Below, in pieces: positions 59,709 to 64,000 of a stretch of DNA of 64,000 nucleotides. The notes beneath the pieces are model-generated. The model did no database searches. It was not told the origin of the DNA and worked only from the letters and a program-made list of their open reading frames with translations. A program made the position numbers and the translations under genes. The first letter of the stretch is position 1. The number at the start of each line of letters is the position of its first letter. The stretch is from assembly GCF_028858725.1 (NCBI RefSeq), contig NC_084773.1, positions 4,640,350 through 4,704,349 on the forward strand, given 5' to 3'. The stretch is from Colius striatus (taxonomy: Eukaryota; Chordata; Aves; Coliiformes; Coliidae).

Positions 59709-62217
59709 CTGCAGAGAAGCAAACGCACACACAGACCGTCAGGAAGGCTCCAGGGATTGTTAGAGAAACATCCTGGTTTATGCGCACTGCGGGCAGCTGG
59801 GACTATGTATTGGCTCTTAATGCTATCACCACCTCAGCAGCCCAGGATTAGGGAGAGTGAGCTCCCTCCCTGCTGCACCCCCCACTCTGCTCATTGCAGG
59901 GGGGTGTTCGCTGCTCATTCTGAGGCCAGTCTGGCGCAGGAACTGCACCGCAGGCTCCTCTCTGCTGGGAGTGTCTGTGGGGCTCTGCAGTACCTGTGCA
60001 CACAGACCATTTGGTTTTCAAAAGCAAAAAAATACCCCCTTGCTATTGCTTTCTCCTCCATGCACAGCTGAGGCTTTAGCCTCCCAGTTCTGCTTGCCAT
60101 TAGCTTCTTAGAGCATAAACAGGAATGCGGAGTGGGTCTCTTCTGGGAGACTTCAGCCAAACCAGACACCAAGCCAGGTACTTCTCTCACTTGCCTACAG
60201 CAGCCATCAGCTTTCCAGGCTCTCCAGTAACAGAGAGCAGTAACAGAGAATGTCAGCTGAGCTGAGAGAGATCTGCAGTGTGGCAGAGGACAGGGGAAAG
60301 CCGCCTGAATTAGCACCGTTCCAACACATCTGTGTTGTCTGGGTTTGCGTGTGCCTGGACACTTCACACAGCACTTCCAAAAGGCTCTGGGCCCGGTTTC
60401 TGCACAGTGCTGACTCCAGGGAGAGGCCTGGCCAAAGACCATCACCTCATAAAGCTCCCTTCCACACAGAAGTTAAGGGATTTTTGCTGCTCCCTGCCAC
60501 AGAGACCGAACATCTGTGAAAGTGCTGAGACTTTGCAGAGGGGATGGTGTTGTAGGCTCATGTGTTGCTCTTGCTTAAGCCTAGCCCATCTTTGGCTCTT
60601 CCTAAACAGAGCTCTCTACACTTCAGATCCCCAAAGCAACTTTTTCTGCCAGTTGGAGCAGAGTCCCTCACCTCAGGTTGAAACAGCAGCAAACTCTCAG
60701 GCAGAGGTTCAGTAGCAGCAGAGTGCTTGCAGAAGGCAGGCGAGCTAGCAGCCTGCAGGCCTGACCTGCAGCACAGCTGGAGAAGCCTGTGTGCTCACTG
60801 CAGAACTTTAGAACCTTAATCTTTAATGAAGCAGCATAAGACAGTGTGTGGCATTCAGCTGTATTCAACCCCTACACCACAGAAAAGATACCTCCAGGTC
60901 CCTAATCCTTCTGCCCTGCTCAGCTTCCATTAAAAGGACTTAAGCGCACACAGAGGGTTTTGCAACAGGCGGGATAATCACAGAGCCTCCTCCTGAGGTG
61001 CTGAGGCAGGAAAGCCAAGCACAGGGATGTTGAATTGAGCAGCGAGCACCAGCTTCCACTGGCACAATTGTTTCTGCAAGAGCAGGGAGCATCAGAAACA
61101 TTCTGCCACTGGTACACCCGGGACCCTGGGAGCATCTCTGGCAGGGCACAGACCCAGGCTGCCTTTGCATCCAAGCAGAATGGATATAATCCTGTGGTCA
61201 GGCAAAAGAAAACCATGCTGGCTCACAGCAAGGCCTGTCTGGCATTAATTCCTCACTGTGTCTCTCTTTCTGCCTTGTGATTGTACCTCATTGCTGACCC
61301 CTACCCTGCCTTTCAGCCTGCAGCTCATAACCCCAGCTGCCTGAACCCTGTCTTCTTGTGACAGACGCATCATCCTCACACAGCAGAGACTGCCCAGCCC
61401 GCCACACCAAGGCAAAGTCCTTCTGCTCACTACAAGACATCCCAACCAAGAGGTTCCTGCTCTCACCCTCTTCCCCTTGCTGTTTACGCACAGTACATGA
61501 CTACACATTGAGTCACTGCACGCTGAAACACAACAGGAATATTTGATCCCTGGACTTCACACATTACTAACCCAACCGAAGGAAAGCCCTGGCAACAGAA
61601 CAGAGCCTGGAGCTGGATCAGATCCCACTCAGCTGAAGCTTGCAACTCCCCCTCCATATATTTCAGTTTGATTTCTCCTCCACTCAAACTAAGAAACTAA
61701 TTTGCCTTGAATCCCGTCTGGCCTAAACCCATTTCAGAAGAACATTCTACCGCAGGGAGCCAGCGCGGCGGCAACGGGGCGCTGGGGCCACCTCCCACTC
61801 TCGCTTCATGCTGTTACCTTTAGCAGCTGCACTGCCACTTCATTAGCAAGGCTGAGCCAGGAGCCCCTGGGCTGTGCTGGTGGCTCTCCCCCACCACGGC
61901 CACCTCTGCCTGGAGCCTGCGGCCGCTTGAGTGCGAGCCACAGGCCTGGCTTTTGCGCCTCTGCATCAGCCACGGGGTGCTCAGGACCTCGAGATCAGCA
62001 CCACTGCTCGCTTCAGATTACTAAAACCAAAGTGAAACCACAGCCCCGCTGCCCTCCTGGCATTCAGAGATCAAGGAAACAGGCAGCTTGAGGCACCAGA
62101 TCCATAACCTCACTGGCACCACGTCCTTATTAGCAGGGCCCACAGAGGTCTTCAACCAAACTGACGCTGCCTGTGCAATGGTTAGTGCTGCAGCCCTGCC
62201 AGCGATGGGAAAGGTAC

Positions 62218-62345
62218 CTTGAGAGAGGAGCACAGCATCTCTGTCTCTCCCAGCACCTTCTGGAGCGACTCTATCGTGGCATTGCGCACATCCAGAGTGT
62301 CCCTCAGCCCATCCACAACAGCTTGGCACTCCCGCTTCTCTTTCT
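62218..62345 (-). CDS. TRAIP: TRAIP exon: start of coiled coil
   Basis: Acceptor GTTTTCCAG, donor GTACCT (GT at 62217-62216). The exon opens with two bases completing a codon from the previous exon, then Lys-Glu-Lys-Arg-Glu-Cys-Gln, and runs through Leu-Arg-Asp-Thr-Leu-Asp-Val-Arg-Asn-Ala-Thr to Met-Leu-Cys-Ser-Ser-Leu-Lys. It aligns along its whole length with the human segment beginning near residue 95. This is the heptad-rich coiled coil used for self-association. Confidence 0.95.
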
Positions 62346-64000
62346 CTGGAAAACAAAAGGAGAAAAAGATTACGGCCTGGCAACCCAAACTTCAGTTGCC
62401 CCACAGGAGCAGGAGCACCACAGACAGACACTGCTGCAGCTCAGGCTCCTGGCTGCTAGGAGTTGGCCGTTCCTGTAGAGCCATTCCCCCAAGAGCTGTC
62501 TGTACCAGGGGCTGTACTGAGCAACTGCTTCACCCACTGCTAGCAGCCTTCAAGATTTTCTTTACTAAAGATAACAAGTTCCCTTTAATAGCTTTGCAGT
62601 GCCAGCCCTGCTAGCATTAAGCTGATGCATCTTAACCCTTGCATGCTCTCCAAGCCAGGCTTGCACAGAGAAAACTGCTCGAGTTCCACCAAGGTGTGTG
62701 TGAGGGAGCTGTGGAGCTGAGCCCAGAGGCCTGAGCCCAGCCCCTCCACACGTGGGGAGCCTCTGGGGGCCACCCTGCTGCATCTACAGCAAAGGGCAAG
62801 AGGCAGCAAAGCAGAGCCCTGCCAAGCACTGGGGACTGTGCTCCTGCCTCAGATTCCAGTGACTTTTTGCAGGTCACAAAACCTTTGAGTCCTGCTGTTC
62901 CTCCCCACACAGGCAAAGGCCGGAAGGAAGCACGTGCCTCTGACCATTGGAGAGAAGGTGATGGGAATCACCACCAGATTTCCATTTGTTTTGTCAAGAC
63001 AAGGGAAGAACAGCTCACAAAGCAACAACCACGCTCAGGAGCTGACAGACCTAGGCAGGGAACAACCAGCATCACTGGAAAGCTCAAAGCAATTGGGCAA
63101 TGAGGGAAAGCAGCAGCTCCTCCATACAACCCTGTTGACAGCAGGGTAAAGTCTTCAGCTCAGCATCTTCTGTCTTTGCTAAAATCACCCATGGCTCCAG
63201 CCTGGCAATAGTGGAGAGACAATCAGTGCCCTTCCAAAAAAGCTTTTCTCCTTGCAAGCAATCCAGTCCCAATTTGTGCCATGGCACTCCAAGGAAGCAT
63301 GATCTCCAGGGCAGCCTCGCTGCTCAATGAGACAGTAAAAGAGCCACGTGGGACTGGGGAAGAGGGGAGGAACATATCCCAGCACAAGCAGGCAAGTGTT
63401 TAGGGAAACCCACTTCTTTCTTAGCAAAGCATTTTTTTTCCTCTCCATTGATCTGAATAACCCTTCCTCACCAGAGGCAGCACAGCCTGGAGATGCTCCC
63501 CTGCATTTGTAGAGACTCAACATCCACCCAAGGAGTTTGAGCTTCTCCCTCCTCCATTCCCAGCTGCCCAGAGGCAGATGGCAGGAGTCAAACCTCCCCA
63601 TGCAGCAGGCATGAGTTTTCAGCTCATGCAGAGTACCTCCCACAGTGCCTGCTGGGTCTGCTCAGAGCTCAGCACCTCTGGAGCCATTTGCAAGCTGATC
63701 AGAGACTGGCAATTACACAGCTCCTCTGCAGCACAGAGCACATCTTTAAGTGAAGAATTTATACACAGGAACCACCAGAGAGCAGAGTGCCCACAGCAAA
63801 AGATGCAGGAGGTGGGATGGAGCTTCTCATTTCCAATATGAGAAGAGAATGGGAAAGGGAATGTCAAATCCAACCTCTACTCACCAGAAGCAGAGAAGAT
63901 GAGCAGGCCTTCGAGCAGTTTTTCTTGGATAACATCCTAGCAAGAATCCCAGCCACCTTCCCCAGAAGATCTGGCTCTCTACCAAGTCACTAAACTCAAC
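62346..64000 (-). other. TRAIP: TRAIP intron, running off the right edge
   Basis: About 1.65 kb upstream of the first mapped TRAIP exon. I searched the minus strand for the Phe-Leu-Lys-Asn-Glu-Leu-Asp segment and the RING cysteines and found neither. No repeat or other gene was recognised. Confidence 0.75.

Larger units (their letters stand above)
52427..62217 (-). other. TRAIP: TRAIP introns within the mapped exons
   Basis: Ten introns separate the exons listed. Those over 300 bp are 52427-53701, 53753-54298, 54425-54941, 55351-55998, 56382-57939, 58028-58946, 59061-59613 and 59709-62217. All are GT-AG. No CR1 or other dispersed repeat was recognised in them. Minor repeats are a (CA)n run near 55141-55153 and a direct duplication of about 23 bp (GGAAACCATCAGCAGCACCT-like) at about 58657-58722. 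No other gene was seen. Confidence 0.85.
51325..62345 (-). other. TRAIP: TRAIP gene, 3' part (11 exons in window)
   Basis: Gene-level entry. TRAIP is a RING E3 ubiquitin ligase that travels with the replisome. It ubiquitylates the CMG helicase when forks converge at crosslinks or persist into mitosis, and was first described as a TRAF-interacting inhibitor of NF-kB signalling. Eleven exons join in frame from the coiled coil to the stop codon and encode about 371 residues. With the roughly 94 N-terminal residues missing, the total is near the 469 of the human protein. Human TRAIP has 15 exons, so about four exons including the RING lie right of 64000. I searched 62346-64000 for the segment preceding the coiled coil and did not find it. 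Confidence 0.96.

Noticed and set aside
63619..63873. Minus-strand frame ending at GGTACTC as a possible upstream TRAIP exon
   Set aside because: The peptide does not resemble the RING or the segment before the coiled coil, and no fitting acceptor and phase were found.
63840..64000. Donor-like CTGGTGAGTA on the minus strand near the right edge as the end of a TRAIP exon
   Set aside because: None of the three frames upstream of it matches the expected TRAIP residues, and stops are close by.
1..64000. A novel gene cluster, mobile system, CRISPR or phage-like defence island
   Set aside because: The window is vertebrate genomic DNA with two spliced genes. No clustered unknown genes, direct-repeat/spacer arrays or integrase-bearing elements were seen.

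Overview
The window is nuclear DNA of a vertebrate, almost certainly a bird. It has long introns with GT-AG splice sites, one CpG-island promoter, and seven CR1 LINE copies that end in the 3' tail typical of birds (ATTCTATGATTCT-like, or its complement). No bacterial-type operons, viral genes, tRNAs, rRNAs or CRISPR arrays were seen. I cannot name the species.

Two protein-coding genes are recognisable, both read on the minus strand. (1) The right end, about 51.3-64 kb, holds the 3' part of TRAIP, the RING-type E3 ubiquitin ligase of the replisome. Eleven exons can be joined in frame from the start of the coiled coil to the stop codon at 52295-52297, giving about 371 residues. The RING exons lie beyond 64000. 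A poly(A) signal is at 51350-51355. (2) The rest holds the 5' part of BSN (Bassoon, the presynaptic active-zone scaffold). Exon 1 with the start codon is at 48108-48274 and exon 2, with most of the first zinc finger, is at 22325-22715. Intron 1 is 25.4 kb, and intron 2 runs off the left end after more than 22.3 kb.

Layout from right to left, the direction of transcription: TRAIP exons and introns (64-52.3 kb); TRAIP 3'UTR (to about 51.33 kb); a 2.3 kb intergenic spacer; an array of 11 same-orientation CCAAT boxes interleaved with CRE/AP-1-like sites (48.42-49.03 kb); the BSN CpG island with exon 1; a 36-bp, about 20-copy GC-rich minisatellite just inside intron 1 (47.33-48.08 kb); intron 1 with five CR1 copies; exon 2 followed by a 30-bp x 3 repeat; and intron 2 with two CR1 copies.

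The most unusual parts cluster at the BSN 5' end: the CCAAT/CRE array with spacings near whole helical turns, a minisatellite in which the common unit is a G-quadruplex motif on the BSN sense strand, and a REST-type (RE1) pair of half-sites with expanded spacing inside coding exon 1. Long open frames elsewhere, including 514-, 329- and 311-residue frames, are not supported as genes.
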